This document shows, one piece after another, positions 22,289 to 30,725 of a stretch of DNA of 42,408 nt. Each line of letters starts with the position of its first letter. The first letter of the stretch is position 1. Below the pieces are notes generated by a model. The model had not been told where the DNA came from. It saw only the letters and a program-made list of their open reading frames with translations, and did no database searches. The DNA is taken from positions 1 to 42,408 of the forward strand of contig JANXNI010000027.1 in assembly GCA_025354165.1 (NCBI GenBank). Reading direction: 5' to 3'. The translations under genes were made by a program, and so were the position numbers. This DNA comes from Burkholderiales bacterium (GTDB lineage Bacteria > Pseudomonadota > Gammaproteobacteria > Burkholderiales > Casimicrobiaceae).

Positions 22289-24010
22289 ATGCCGCAATTA
22301 GTAGATGTGAACGGCCAGCCGTTCAAAATGGCCAATCTCAAGACGCCGCAAACCGCCGCGATGTCGCACTTGCCGCGCCTGTTCGCGGAGCATCCCGCGT
22401 CTGGCTTGACGCCGCAGCGGTTAAAGCAAATCCTGCGCGACGCCGAGGGCACGCAGTGGGCACGACAGTTTGAACTGTTTGAGGATATGGAGGAGCGCTG
22501 GGCGCATCTCTTCGCCGAGATGGACAAACGCAAGCGCCGCGTGATGGGGCTTGAATGGGAGATTCGCGCGCCCGAAGAAGCCAATCAGGACGACACCGAT
22601 TTATCGAACAAAGTCAGCGAGGCATACAAAGGCATTCCGAATTTCTCAAGCGTCGTGTTCAGTATGCTCGACGCCACCGGCAAGGGCTTCGCGCCGATTG
22701 AGCGCGTGTGGGGCTATCAGGACGGCATGCAGTTGCCGCGCCAGCATTGGCTGCGCCCGCAGTGGTGGTTCACCACCGACGCTGACACGCGCAGCAAGGT
22801 GCTGTTGCGTTCACAAAGCGCGAAGGACGGCGAAGAGCTGATCAACATGAACTGGCTCGTGCATCGTCACGCGGCCACGCCAGGCAACGTCGCCGTGTCG
22901 GCGCTGTACCGCGTGATCGCTTACACGTTCATGCTCTGGGCCTATGCGAAAGGCGATCACGCCGAGTTCAATCACAAACACGGCATGCCGATCCCGGTCG
23001 GCAAATATCCGTCTGGCTCGACCGACGCAGAGAAGTCAACGCTCCTCAAAGCCGTGACCAGTCTGGGCCACGGCTCGGCAGGCATCATGCCCGACACGAT
23101 GCTGGTCGAATTGATGGAGGCCGTCAACGCCAGCTCTGAACCGTTCATGGCCATGAGCGATTGGGCGGAAAAAGAGGCCAGCAAGGCCATCAACCACGGC
23201 ACGCTCACCACGCAGGCGGATGGCAAGAGCAGCACCAACGCGCTCGGCAATGTCCACAAGGACGGCGCGCATGATGTGACCAAAGCCGACGCCGTGGAAG
23301 CCGAGGAGACGCTCCACGACCAGCTCACCGCACCGATTGTGTTCCTCAATTTTGGCAAGGTTCCGAAGAACCGCTTGCCGCGCCTGGTGTTCGACACGCG
23401 CGAGAAAGAAGACATCACCGTCTGGTCAGACGCGCTGCCGAAGATTCTGGCCAGCGGCGTGGACATCGGCGAAGATCAGGGCCGCGAGATTTTCAACATC
23501 CGCGCATTGAAGCCCGGCGAGAAACCGCTCAAGGCCACCTTCGCCGCTGTCGCGCCTGCCGCATCGTCTGGCGATCCAGCGACCACCAATCAACCGGCCA
23601 CCAAGCCCGGTGCTGCGCCCGGCACGCCCGCAGGCAAAGCGCCCGCGTCAGACAAGAAAGTCGTCAACATCCGCCCCGCCGCCACGCTGCGCGCATTGTT
23701 CGACACGATTGCGGGCGAGCCTGGTGGCGCTGCTGCGCTCGCCCGCGCCCAGGTTGATCCAGGGCCGTCAACCGAGTACAGCGAGCAGCTCGCACGCGTC
23801 GCCGCTCCGGCGATGGCTGAAACCTTGAAGGCGCTGCGCCAGATCGTCGACGATGCGCCGGACTTGGCCACGTTGCAGCAAATGCTGGTGGCAGGGTTTG
23901 GCGACCTGCCGCGTGACGAGCTGGTGCAGGTGATGGGGCTGGCCTATGCGGTTGCGGATTTAGCCGGTCGGGCCGACGTGCTCAACGGCAATTTGAGCGA
24001 AACCGTCTAA
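22289..24010 (+). CDS. Portal protein (DUF935, Mu gp29-like)
   Basis: This 573-aa protein has DUF935 features: AEMDKRKRRVMGLEWEIRAP, ATGKGFAPIERVWGYQDG, then YTFMLWAYAKGDHAEFNHKH with GMPIPVGKYPSG. It forms the dodecameric vertex through which DNA enters and to which the tail joins. A strong AGGAGG ribosome-binding site lies upstream. The C-terminal about 170 residues contain an Ala/Pro-rich linker and a helical tail. Confidence 0.93.
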   Translation: MPQLVDVNGQPFKMANLKTPQTAAMSHLPRLFAEHPASGLTPQRLKQILRDAEGTQWARQFELFEDMEERWAHLFAEMDKRKRRVMGLEWEIRAPEEANQDDTDLSNKVSEAYKGIPNFSSVVFSMLDATGKGFAPIERVWGYQDGMQLPRQHWLRPQWWFTTDADTRSKVLLRSQSAKDGEELINMNWLVHRHAATPGNVAVSALYRVIAYTFMLWAYAKGDHAEFNHKHGMPIPVGKYPSGSTDAEKSTLLKAVTSLGHGSAGIMPDTMLVELMEAVNASSEPFMAMSDWAEKEASKAINHGTLTTQADGKSSTNALGNVHKDGAHDVTKADAVEAEETLHDQLTAPIVFLNFGKVPKNRLPRLVFDTREKEDITVWSDALPKILASGVDIGEDQGREIFNIRALKPGEKPLKATFAAVAPAASSGDPATTNQPATKPGAAPGTPAGKAPASDKKVVNIRPAATLRALFDTIAGEPGGAAALARAQVDPGPSTEYSEQLARVAAPAMAETLKALRQIVDDAPDLATLQQMLVAGFGDLPRDELVQVMGLAYAVADLAGRADVLNGNLSETV

Positions 24011-24127
24011 ACGCGCTTAGAGCGATTTTTCAAGCCTCGGACATATGCACGTAGCCAGAGACCACGCCAAATCGTTTTTAACCGGGGTTAACCGATGGTT
24101 CTGCATATCTCCTGATCGGGGGCAAGC
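24011..24127. promoter_or_regulatory. Intergenic gap with two adjacent TTAACCG motifs
   Basis: This 117-bp gap separates portal and head morphogenesis genes in an otherwise tightly packed region. TTAACCG occurs at 24078-24084 and 24088-24094, ten bases (one helical turn) apart and in the same orientation. No convincing promoter or terminator is seen. A tandem site for a DNA-binding protein is possible. Confidence 0.4.
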
Positions 24128-24931
24128 ATGACATTTGCCGCCGAATTCAAAAAGCCGTTCAAAGAGCAGGTCGATTTCTTTCTCGGCAAGCTCAATATCG
24201 CCGTCAAGGATTGGCTCGATTTAACCGCTGCCTACAACGATTACGCGTTCTACGTCACCGGCGCAATGCAGGCTGATCTGGTGAACGACTTGCGCGACGC
24301 CGTGCAAACGGCCATCGTCGACGGCAAGGATATTCGTTGGTTCAAGGAAAACTTTGACCGCATCGTCGCCGATCACGGCTGGGGCGCGACGAACCCCAAG
24401 TTCAATGATCCGAACTATCGCGACTGGCGCGCCCGCATCATCTTTCAAACCAACTCAGCGGTGAGCTTTAGCGCCGGGCGCTATGCCCAACTCACCGATC
24501 CGTCGCTGATGAATGACGGCAACGTGTGGGTGTACAAGCACAGCGACTTTGTGTCGCACCCGCGCCGCCTGCATTTGAGCTGGAACAACACGGTTAAGCC
24601 GGTGGGCGACCCGTGGATGCTTGCGCATTGGGGGCCGAAGGGCTGGGGTTGTCGCTGCTATGTCATCGTGGTCACCCGCGAAACGGCACAGGCCGCGCAT
24701 TACAAGTTTGGCCAGCCCGAGGGCGAAGGGCAAACCTACCAGTACACCAACCGCAAAACCGGCGAAGTGTCCACGCTGCCGGTGGGCGTCGATCCGGGCT
24801 GGAACTACACGCCAGGGCGAACACTGGCCGAGCGCGGTCAGGATCTCGCGCAAAGCAAACGTGCCGAGTGGCCGCCCGAGATCTCACGCGCCTTCGATGC
24901 CCTGCTGCGCAGCAAGGGCTTGCCCGCATGA
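24128..24931 (+). CDS. Head morphogenesis protein, Mu gpF/SPP1 gp7-like
   Basis: This 267-aa minor head protein has the family pattern YRDWRARIIFQTNSAVSFSA, VWVYKHSDFVSHPRRLHLSW, and DPWMLAHWGPKGWGCRC in its C-terminal half. It assists prohead assembly and may travel with the DNA. Its stop overlaps the next start. Confidence 0.9.
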   Translation: MTFAAEFKKPFKEQVDFFLGKLNIAVKDWLDLTAAYNDYAFYVTGAMQADLVNDLRDAVQTAIVDGKDIRWFKENFDRIVADHGWGATNPKFNDPNYRDWRARIIFQTNSAVSFSAGRYAQLTDPSLMNDGNVWVYKHSDFVSHPRRLHLSWNNTVKPVGDPWMLAHWGPKGWGCRCYVIVVTRETAQAAHYKFGQPEGEGQTYQYTNRKTGEVSTLPVGVDPGWNYTPGRTLAERGQDLAQSKRAEWPPEISRAFDALLRSKGLPA

Positions 24932-25539
24932 GTACCGTCACGCTGAGCAGCAACGCCGACGAGGTAATTGCAAAGTTTGGCCGCATGATCGCCGGGCTGC
25001 AAGACACCAGGCCGCTGCGTGGACTGATCGGTGAGCTGCTGGTCGAATCCACGCGTCGCCGCTACGTTGACAGCGTTGCGCCGGATGGTTCGGCCTGGGC
25101 GGCGCTCGCACCCAGCACGCTGGAGCAATACGTCGCAGGCTTCGGCAAGTCGCTGCGCAAAACCAAAGGCGGCAAGCCCGTGGGCGGCAACACGGCGGAC
25201 TCGCTCAACAAAGCGGGTCGCACGCGCCTGGGTGGACGCAAACCTCTACTCGTCACGGGTGACCTGGCCAGCTCCTACTTCTGGCAGAACGAAGGCAACA
25301 ACCTGGTGATCGCCACCAACAATCCGAACGCGGCCATTCACCAGTTCGGCGGCAAGAGCGCCTACGTGATTCGCCCCAAAAACAAAAAGGCGCTGGCGTG
25401 GCCCGGCATGACGGGCGGCCCGGTTAAATCGGTCGTGCATCCGCCGTTGAAAGCGCGGCCCGCACTCGGTGTGTCCGATGCCGATGGCGACATGATGCTG
25501 GTGCAGACGGCAGCGTACATCTTCAACTTTGCCCGCTGA
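24928..25539 (+). CDS. Virion morphogenesis protein, Mu gpG-like
   Basis: This 203-aa protein starts at ATG 24928, overlapping the previous stop. The sequence RRRYVDSVAPDGSAWAALAP, LVTGDLASSYFW and AAIHQFGGKSAYVIRPKNKK matches the phage virion morphogenesis (gpG/tail completion) family. It is likely a head-tail joining or tail completion component. Confidence 0.9.
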   Translation: MSTVTLSSNADEVIAKFGRMIAGLQDTRPLRGLIGELLVESTRRRYVDSVAPDGSAWAALAPSTLEQYVAGFGKSLRKTKGGKPVGGNTADSLNKAGRTRLGGRKPLLVTGDLASSYFWQNEGNNLVIATNNPNAAIHQFGGKSAYVIRPKNKKALAWPGMTGGPVKSVVHPPLKARPALGVSDADGDMMLVQTAAYIFNFAR

Positions 25540-25651
25540 CGAATTGCTGAAATCATGCTAAGGTAATTCGCGCGCGCATCGCTTCGCGGCGCGCCATGTG
25601 CTCGCGTCGGCGCGCACCTATCTTGAGTCTGCGGAATCAAGAATTCAGCTC
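25540..25651. other. Intergenic gap with GC-rich hairpin
   Basis: This 112-bp gap lies between the gpG-like and protease genes. GCGCGC (25572-25577) and GCGCGC (25589-25594) can form a short stem. No T-run and no convincing promoter is seen. It precedes the capsid-forming genes, so an internal processing or termination signal is possible. Confidence 0.3.
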
Positions 25652-26713
25652 ATGCAATTGAGCCGAGACAACTTCACCATCGCCCTGTTGAGTGCCGAAG
25701 ACCAGGCGGGCTTGCCCGCAGGTTTCAACGTGCAGCTCTTGCCCTGGGGGGATTTTCGCGCGCTCGACGGACGCCCCGCCAAACTCAAACACTGGACATT
25801 CAACGATGTAAGCGCCAAAGACGTGCTCGCTCTGTTCAAGAGCCGCAAGCGTGAAATGCCGTTTGACTACGAGCATCAAACGCAACTCTCGGCCAGCAAC
25901 GGCCAGCCTGCCCCGGCTTCGGGTTGGGTGAAAGACATGGTCGCTATTGCCGGTCGCGGTTTGTTCGCCGCCGTCGAATGGACGGCCCGTGCCAAAGCCA
26001 TGATCGAGGCGAAAGAGTATCGCTACGTCTCGCCGGTCATCAACTACGGCACCGAAGACGGCGTGATTCGCCGCGTCGCAATGGGCGCGCTCACCAATGA
26101 CCCTGGCTTAGTCCTGGGCGAAGTGCAATTGAAAGCCGACGCTGATGGCGTCGACGACGAATTCCCCAATCAACCTACCGGAGATCGCAGCATGGACTTG
26201 CTCGTATCGCTGTGCGCTGCGCTCGGCTTAACCGCCGAAACCACGCCAGATTCCTGCCTTGTGGCAGTCACCGCTTTGAAGGCGAAAGCCGACGAAGTCA
26301 CCGCCGCCAGCTCGCAGATCGCGACGCTCAAAGCCAACCAGTTCGACACGGCCAAGCATGTGCCGGTCGAAACGCATCAGGCCATCAGCACCGAGCTGGC
26401 CACGCTCAAAGCGAGCATCAGTAAGGCCGAGCAATCGAGCCTGATCGAAGAGCTGCTCAAAGCCGGAAAGCTCGTGCCCGCGCAAAAGGCATGGGCCGAA
26501 ACGCAAACGGTCGACTCGCTCAAGGCGTTCACCAAGGATGCGCCTGCGCTCGTGCCAGCCAATACGCAAAGCAAGGGCGGCGAAGGCGCTGCGTCGCTGT
26601 CTCAGCAGCAAGTCGCCATGAAGGCTCGCGCCTATCAGGACGACCAGGAAAAGATCGGTAACACCGTGAGCGTGGCGGACGCCGTCGCTCACGTTTCAGG
26701 CGGAAAGGCTTAA
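25652..26713 (+). CDS. Prohead protease with C-terminal scaffold (Mu gpI-like)
   Basis: This protein is 353 aa from ATG 25652; the frame is open upstream to GTG 25598, but those residues look non-conserved. The N-terminal protease region (about 1-175) has FDYEHQTQLSASNGQPAPAS, AAVEWTARAKAMIEAKEYRY, VSPVINYG and VAMGALTNDPGL, the signature of Mu I-type proteases. The C-terminal part (about 181-353) is helical and acts as scaffold. A nested start probably makes the scaffold alone. Confidence 0.88.
   Translation: MQLSRDNFTIALLSAEDQAGLPAGFNVQLLPWGDFRALDGRPAKLKHWTFNDVSAKDVLALFKSRKREMPFDYEHQTQLSASNGQPAPASGWVKDMVAIAGRGLFAAVEWTARAKAMIEAKEYRYVSPVINYGTEDGVIRRVAMGALTNDPGLVLGEVQLKADADGVDDEFPNQPTGDRSMDLLVSLCAALGLTAETTPDSCLVAVTALKAKADEVTAASSQIATLKANQFDTAKHVPVETHQAISTELATLKASISKAEQSSLIEELLKAGKLVPAQKAWAETQTVDSLKAFTKDAPALVPANTQSKGGEGAASLSQQQVAMKARAYQDDQEKIGNTVSVADAVAHVSGGKA
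26192..26713 (+). CDS. Nested scaffold protein (Mu Z-like), internal start in the protease gene
   Basis: An in-frame ATG at 26192 preceded by CCGGAGA (26179-26185) would give a 173-aa protein equal to the C-terminal part of the protease, mostly coiled coil (VTALKAKADEVTAASSQIAT). Mu makes its scaffold Z from the 3-prime part of I in the same way. It is inferred from the ribosome-binding site and family precedent. Confidence 0.6.
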   Translation: MDLLVSLCAALGLTAETTPDSCLVAVTALKAKADEVTAASSQIATLKANQFDTAKHVPVETHQAISTELATLKASISKAEQSSLIEELLKAGKLVPAQKAWAETQTVDSLKAFTKDAPALVPANTQSKGGEGAASLSQQQVAMKARAYQDDQEKIGNTVSVADAVAHVSGGKA

Positions 26714-26718
26714 CCATC

Positions 26719-27075
26719 ATGGTCACCGGAACCAAAAAAGCATTCGTAGCGGGCGCCGCTGTTGGCAAGAACCGCTTTGTCAAATTCGGCGCGGATGACG
26801 ATACCGCCATCGTCGCCGCCGCTGCAACCGATCTGATCATCGGCAACAGCGAAACGCACGACGTCACCAGTGGTGACACGTTCGACGTGTTCATGGGCGA
26901 CATCGGCAAGGTGGTGCTCGGCGGCACCGTCGTGCGCGGCAACCCGCTCACGTCCGACGCGACCGGCGCGGCCATCGCCACCGTCACTGTGGGTCACCGC
27001 ATCGGCGGCATCGCGCTCAAGTCCGGTGTGGCGGGCGACGTCATCACCTATCGCTACGCGCCTGGCGTGCTGTAA
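26719..27075 (+). CDS. Capsid decoration-like protein (DUF2190-like)
   Basis: This 118-aa Gly/Val/Ala-rich beta protein (FVKFGADDDTAIVAAAATDL, DVFMGDIGKVVLGGTVVRGN, GGIALKSGVAGDVITYRYAP) has the look of DUF2190 head-decoration proteins. It lies between scaffold and major capsid genes, where cement proteins are usual. It would stabilise the shell. Confidence 0.78.
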   Translation: MVTGTKKAFVAGAAVGKNRFVKFGADDDTAIVAAAATDLIIGNSETHDVTSGDTFDVFMGDIGKVVLGGTVVRGNPLTSDATGAAIATVTVGHRIGGIALKSGVAGDVITYRYAPGVL

Positions 27076-27111
27076 GCGCAACCCCACTTTCAATTCGAGG
27101 AGACCGCTTAA

Positions 27112-28044
27112 ATGAGTTCCCGTTCTATTCCCGTCCGCACCGACCTGACGCCCATTGCAATCGCATGGCGTCCGCGCGATGTCGACTTGATTGCTGACGA
27201 CGTGCTGCCCCGCACGCCGGTGTCGGCCAAATTCAAATGGCTGTCGTGGGATCAAGCCGGTGGCTACACCATCCCTGACGCCAAAATGGGCCGCAAGTCC
27301 AAAGCCACTGAGGTCGATTACTCGGCAGTCGAAGTGGCCGATGAGGTCAAGGATTGGGGTCTGTCGTCGCTTGTGTCCAATTCCGACATCCTGGACGACA
27401 ACCAGGGCGTTGACTACCTGGGCAACGCAACGGCGTTCACCACGGGCCTGGTGCGCCTGGCGCGTGAGGTGCGCGTAGCAAGCCTCGTGTTCAACGCGGC
27501 CACCTATGTGGGCGGCCAGCAACAAACGTTGTCGGGCACGTCGCAGTGGAGCGACCAAACCAACAGCGACCCGTTGAAGGCGATCACCGACGCGATGGAC
27601 GTCCCGATCATGCGCCCGAACATTCTGGTGCTGGGCCAGGTGGCGTGGACGAACCTGCGCCGTCACCCAAAAATCGTGCAAGCCTGCAACCTGACGCAGC
27701 AAACCGCTGGCATGGTGGCCAAGCGTGCGGTGGCTGATCTGCTCGAAGTGCGTGAAATCTACGTCGGCGCGAGCTTCATCAACAGCGCCAAAGAAGGTCA
27801 GACGCCAAGCTATGCCCGCGCTTGGGGCAAGCACGCCGCGCTGATCTATCGCGACCGTGATGCAGGCCCACAAAGCGGCATGACGTTCGGCTTTACCGGT
27901 GACCGTCGCGTGCTCGACGTGCGCCAGAAGGACGAGCCCGATTTGGGCGTGGATGGCTCGCAGCGCGTGATCGTTACCGAGCGCGTGAAAGAAGTCATCA
28001 GTGCCTCGCAGTGCGGGTACTACTTCCAGAACTGCGTCGCTTAA
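27112..28044 (+). CDS. Major capsid protein (B3/D3112-like)
   Basis: This 310-aa protein has a strong GAGGAG ribosome-binding site upstream. Its position after protease and decoration genes, its length, and patterns such as DDVLPRTPVSAKFKWLSWDQ, NATAFTTGLVRLAREVRVAS and RVIVTERVKEVISASQCGYY fit the HK97-fold major capsid of B3/D3112-type phages rather than Mu gpT. The stop is inside a TTAACCG motif. A terminator-like hairpin follows. Confidence 0.88.
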   Translation: MSSRSIPVRTDLTPIAIAWRPRDVDLIADDVLPRTPVSAKFKWLSWDQAGGYTIPDAKMGRKSKATEVDYSAVEVADEVKDWGLSSLVSNSDILDDNQGVDYLGNATAFTTGLVRLAREVRVASLVFNAATYVGGQQQTLSGTSQWSDQTNSDPLKAITDAMDVPIMRPNILVLGQVAWTNLRRHPKIVQACNLTQQTAGMVAKRAVADLLEVREIYVGASFINSAKEGQTPSYARAWGKHAALIYRDRDAGPQSGMTFGFTGDRRVLDVRQKDEPDLGVDGSQRVIVTERVKEVISASQCGYYFQNCVA

Positions 28045-28069
28045 CCGCGTAGACGATCCGGTGCTCAAT

Positions 28070-28098
28070 GCTTCCGCCTTCGGGCGGGAGCGTTTCTC
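28070..28098 (+). terminator. Hairpin terminator after the major capsid gene
   Basis: GCTTCCGCC (28070-28078) pairs with GGCGGGAGC (28083-28091) around a TTCG tetraloop, followed by GTTTCTC. It is a stable stem with a weak T-run. It probably reduces readthrough or protects the abundant capsid mRNA. Confidence 0.6.
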
Positions 28099-28146
28099 GA
28101 AGCGCAATCACGGGCATTGCGTTGCGACAAACCCGAGGGCCACCTT

Positions 28147-28416
28147 ATGAGTCACAAAAACTATCGCGTGCTGACACCCAACTTCAACCACGACGGCGAG
28201 AGCTATGACGTTGGCGATGTGGTGCCGTTGACGGACGGCCAGGCTGCCCAGCAAATTGGCGTGAGCGCGGTTGAGCCGTGCGACGACGAGCCAACTGTCA
28301 AGGTGCCGGTCAGCGAGGAAGAGCTGGCCGCCGAGAAGGCCGCAGCCGACGCAAAGGCCCTTGCTGCTGCGACCAAAGCCGCAGCCGCCAAAAAAGCCGC
28401 CGCCAAAAAGAAGTAA
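28147..28416 (+). CDS. Small protein with Ala/Lys-rich tail
   Basis: This 89-aa protein starts at ATG 28147. The N-terminal half (KNYRVLTPNFNHDGESYDVG, VVPLTDGQAAQQIGVSAV) resembles small phage proteins between capsid and head-tail connector genes (Mu gp35 position). The C-terminus is an Ala/Lys helix. It may bind DNA or capsid; the function is unknown. Confidence 0.72.
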   Translation: MSHKNYRVLTPNFNHDGESYDVGDVVPLTDGQAAQQIGVSAVEPCDDEPTVKVPVSEEELAAEKAAADAKALAAATKAAAAKKAAAKKK

Positions 28417-28427
28417 CGATTTAACCG

Positions 28428-28844
28428 ATGTACGCCACCCTGGCCAACATGGTCGCGCGCTTTGGTGAGCAGGAGTTGATCCAGCTCACCGACCGCGCCG
28501 ATCCCGCGATGGAAGTCGTGGACGAAGCCGTGTTCAATGTGGACGCGCTGCGGGCCGATGGCTACGTCAACGGCTATCTGCGCACGCGCTACGCGCTGCC
28601 AATGGTCACGCCTGATATTGGCGTTGTAACCGCCGCCGAGAACGTGACGCGCTATTACCTGTTCGGCAATGGCGCGCCGCAGTATGTCAAAGACGGCTAC
28701 GACGAATCGACGGATTGGCTCAAGCTGGTGCAGTCCGGCAAGGTGTTGCTCGACGCCACGCTCGCGCCTGCGTCCACCACGGGCGGAGCCATCGGCACGG
28801 CGATGTTCAACGAATCACGCAATGATTTTGCGTGCCGGTACTGA
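28428..28844 (+). CDS. DUF1320 protein (Mu gp36-like), probable head-tail connector
   Basis: This 138-aa protein of the DUF1320 family begins YATLANMVARFGEQELIQLT and has NGYLRTRYALPMVTP and VTRYYLFGNGAP. It acts at the neck by position. A TTAACCG copy ends exactly at the base before its ATG (28421-28427, ATG 28428). Confidence 0.88.
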   Translation: MYATLANMVARFGEQELIQLTDRADPAMEVVDEAVFNVDALRADGYVNGYLRTRYALPMVTPDIGVVTAAENVTRYYLFGNGAPQYVKDGYDESTDWLKLVQSGKVLLDATLAPASTTGGAIGTAMFNESRNDFACRY

Positions 28845-28853
28845 TCGCCCGCG

Positions 28854-29318
28854 ATGGATTTAACGCCAATTGTGGATCGCCTGAAAAGCCAGGTCAGCGC
28901 ACTCAAGCGGGTGAAGTTTGCCATTGGCATCGGCGCGGCGCTGGAGGATGCGTATTCGCAGCAGCGTGGCGACCTGTGGGTTTACATCATGCCGCTGTCG
29001 GAGCGGTTCGCCACCGTCAAGGAAGGCACCGGCGAGATTGATCCCACCGATGGCCAGGAGAAAACCCGCCAGCTCGGCCAGGTGCAGTTCAGTGCCCTGG
29101 TGATCGCCAAGAACGTGCGCGACAAGCGCGGCAAGGCGTCCACCGATGAATTGAACGTTGTGCTCAAGCCGCTGCGTGCGTGCTTGATGGGCTGGGCGCC
29201 GCCCGGTTGCCACACGCCCATTGAGCTGCAAGGTGGCAGCAATAAAGGGTCAACCGGAGACGGACGCGTGAACGTCTGGCAAGAAGATTTCAGCACCGCT
29301 TACGACGAATTTAATTAA
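28854..29318 (+). CDS. Mu gp37-like protein, probable tail terminator
   Basis: This 154-aa protein, with IVDRLKSQVSALKRVKFAIG, FSALVIAKNVRDKRGKASTD and a YDEFN end, fits the gp37/tail-terminator family. It would cap the tail tube and join it to the head. It follows the DUF1320 gene as in Mu-like phages. Confidence 0.78.
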   Translation: MDLTPIVDRLKSQVSALKRVKFAIGIGAALEDAYSQQRGDLWVYIMPLSERFATVKEGTGEIDPTDGQEKTRQLGQVQFSALVIAKNVRDKRGKASTDELNVVLKPLRACLMGWAPPGCHTPIELQGGSNKGSTGDGRVNVWQEDFSTAYDEFN

Positions 29319-29328
29319 GGACGCCATC

Positions 29329-29694
29329 ATGGAACCGAAAAAAGACGAAGCCGCACCGAACCCATTTGAAGGGCAAGGCGGCAGTTTCTACATCAACCCG
29401 AAGGGCAGCAACACGCTCAAGCGGGATCGCAACTTTGACGTGCCATTTGACGCGTTGTCCAAAGTTGAAAAGCATGCCCGCCTGGTGGCGATCCCGGCTG
29501 ACCTCATCAGCGACCGCGACCGCGCGGCCCGTATCGGTGGCCTCGGTTTAACCGCCGAGGATCACGCCGCCATCGCCGCAACGAATTCATCCGCCAAAGC
29601 GCCGTCGAGTGCAGAACCCACGGTCGCCGCTTCGGCTGCGCCCGTGGCGGAAGCCGCGCCCGCAGTCACCAACAAAAGCAAGGGAGCTAAATAA
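29329..29694 (+). CDS. Hypothetical protein with Ala-rich tail
   Basis: This 121-aa protein has an N-terminal region with GGSFYINPKGSNTLKRDRNF and a low-complexity Ala/Pro/Ser tail (about 85-121). It lies between the tail terminator and tail tube genes and overlaps the next start. It is a conserved-position small tail gene in Mu-like siphoviruses; the function is unknown. Confidence 0.7.
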   Translation: MEPKKDEAAPNPFEGQGGSFYINPKGSNTLKRDRNFDVPFDALSKVEKHARLVAIPADLISDRDRAARIGGLGLTAEDHAAIAATNSSAKAPSSAEPTVAASAAPVAEAAPAVTNKSKGAK

Positions 29695-30629
29695 TGTCGT
29701 CCAGCCGCCCCAAGGCGCTACTCGCCAAAATCGAAGTCACGCCGGGCGTTGATCCCGTCCCGGTCGTCGGCACCGATGCCGTGCGCATCATGGACGAGGT
29801 CACCGTCACGCCGATGGACTTGGACTACGCGCCGCTCAACTATGCCCGCGACTACATCGGCACCGACATCGAGCTGGTGGTCGGTACGCGCATCAAGTTA
29901 ACCGTCAAGGTTGCGCTGTCTGGCTCGGGCGTCGCAGGCACCGCGCCCAACCATGACGTGCTGGATCGCATCTGCGGCCTCAAGAAAACGGTGGTCGCGG
30001 TCACCAGTGTGGCGTACAGCGACGACGTGGATACGGCGTTCGAGTCTGCCACGATTTACTACTATTTCAGCGGCCACTTGCACAAGGCGCTGTTCTGCAT
30101 GGGCGAGTGGAGCGTCACCCTCGATAAGGGCAGCATCCCGATGATGCAGTATGAGATCACCGGCATCTACGGCGGCATCACGGACGTCACGCCGGGCACG
30201 CTGGTGTTCGCCAACTACGTTGATCCGCTGCCAGTGAACAAGCTGAACACCGGTATTCCGAGCCTGCACGCGTTCAGTACCTCGATGTACAACTTCAATG
30301 CCAAGCTCGGCAACAAGATTGTCCACACCAACATTCCAGGCGTTGAAGACATTTCGCTCACCGACCGCGAGCGCACGGGCTCCATCACGATCCGCGATCC
30401 ACTGATTGCCAGCAAGGACTATTTCAGCATCGTCAAAGCCGCCACCACGGGCGCGTTCTCAATGGTGCATGGCACGGTGGCGGGCAATATCTGCACCATC
30501 GCCGCAGCCAACGTGCAGTTGAAGAGCCCCAAGTATGGCGACGTCGACATGAACGTCACCAACCAGTTCGACCTGCGATTCGTGCGAGCAAGCAAGGCGA
30601 CCGCCGCGCTCACCGTCACCTTCACTTAA
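29694..30629 (+). CDS. Major tail tube protein
   Basis: This 311-aa protein has an N-terminal RPKALLAKIEVTPGVDPVPV, a conserved DRICGLKKTVVAVTSVAYSD region, and LKSPKYGDVDMNVTNQFDLR near the end. The pattern fits the tail-tube protein of siphovirus-type transposable phages. No sheath gene accompanies it, so the tail should be non-contractile. A REP-like palindrome follows. Confidence 0.85.
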   Translation: MSSSRPKALLAKIEVTPGVDPVPVVGTDAVRIMDEVTVTPMDLDYAPLNYARDYIGTDIELVVGTRIKLTVKVALSGSGVAGTAPNHDVLDRICGLKKTVVAVTSVAYSDDVDTAFESATIYYYFSGHLHKALFCMGEWSVTLDKGSIPMMQYEITGIYGGITDVTPGTLVFANYVDPLPVNKLNTGIPSLHAFSTSMYNFNAKLGNKIVHTNIPGVEDISLTDRERTGSITIRDPLIASKDYFSIVKAATTGAFSMVHGTVAGNICTIAAANVQLKSPKYGDVDMNVTNQFDLRFVRASKATAALTVTFT

Positions 30630-30639
30630 TCGCAATCCA

Positions 30640-30691
30640 CCCTCTCCCGCGCGGGAGAGGGTTGCGGTGAGGCTACGGCAAATGGCCTCAC
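30640..30691. repeat. REP-like palindrome after the tail tube gene
   Basis: CCCTCTCCCGC (30640-30650) is followed directly by its reverse complement (30651-30661). A second stem GTGAGGC/GCCTCAC lies at 30667-30673 and 30685-30691. The pattern of a CCCTCTCCC/GGGAGAGGG palindrome followed by GGTGAGG is a common chromosomal REP element type in G+C-rich proteobacteria. It may serve as terminator or have been acquired from a host. Confidence 0.65.
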
Positions 30692-30725
30692 TCCAACCCA
30701 CCCAACAACCCAGGACAAAGCCACC

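Noticed and set aside
26710-28107. 465-codon minus-strand frame opposite the capsid genes
   Set aside because: It is a shadow of the decoration and major capsid genes, which have strong ribosome-binding sites and family features on the plus strand.
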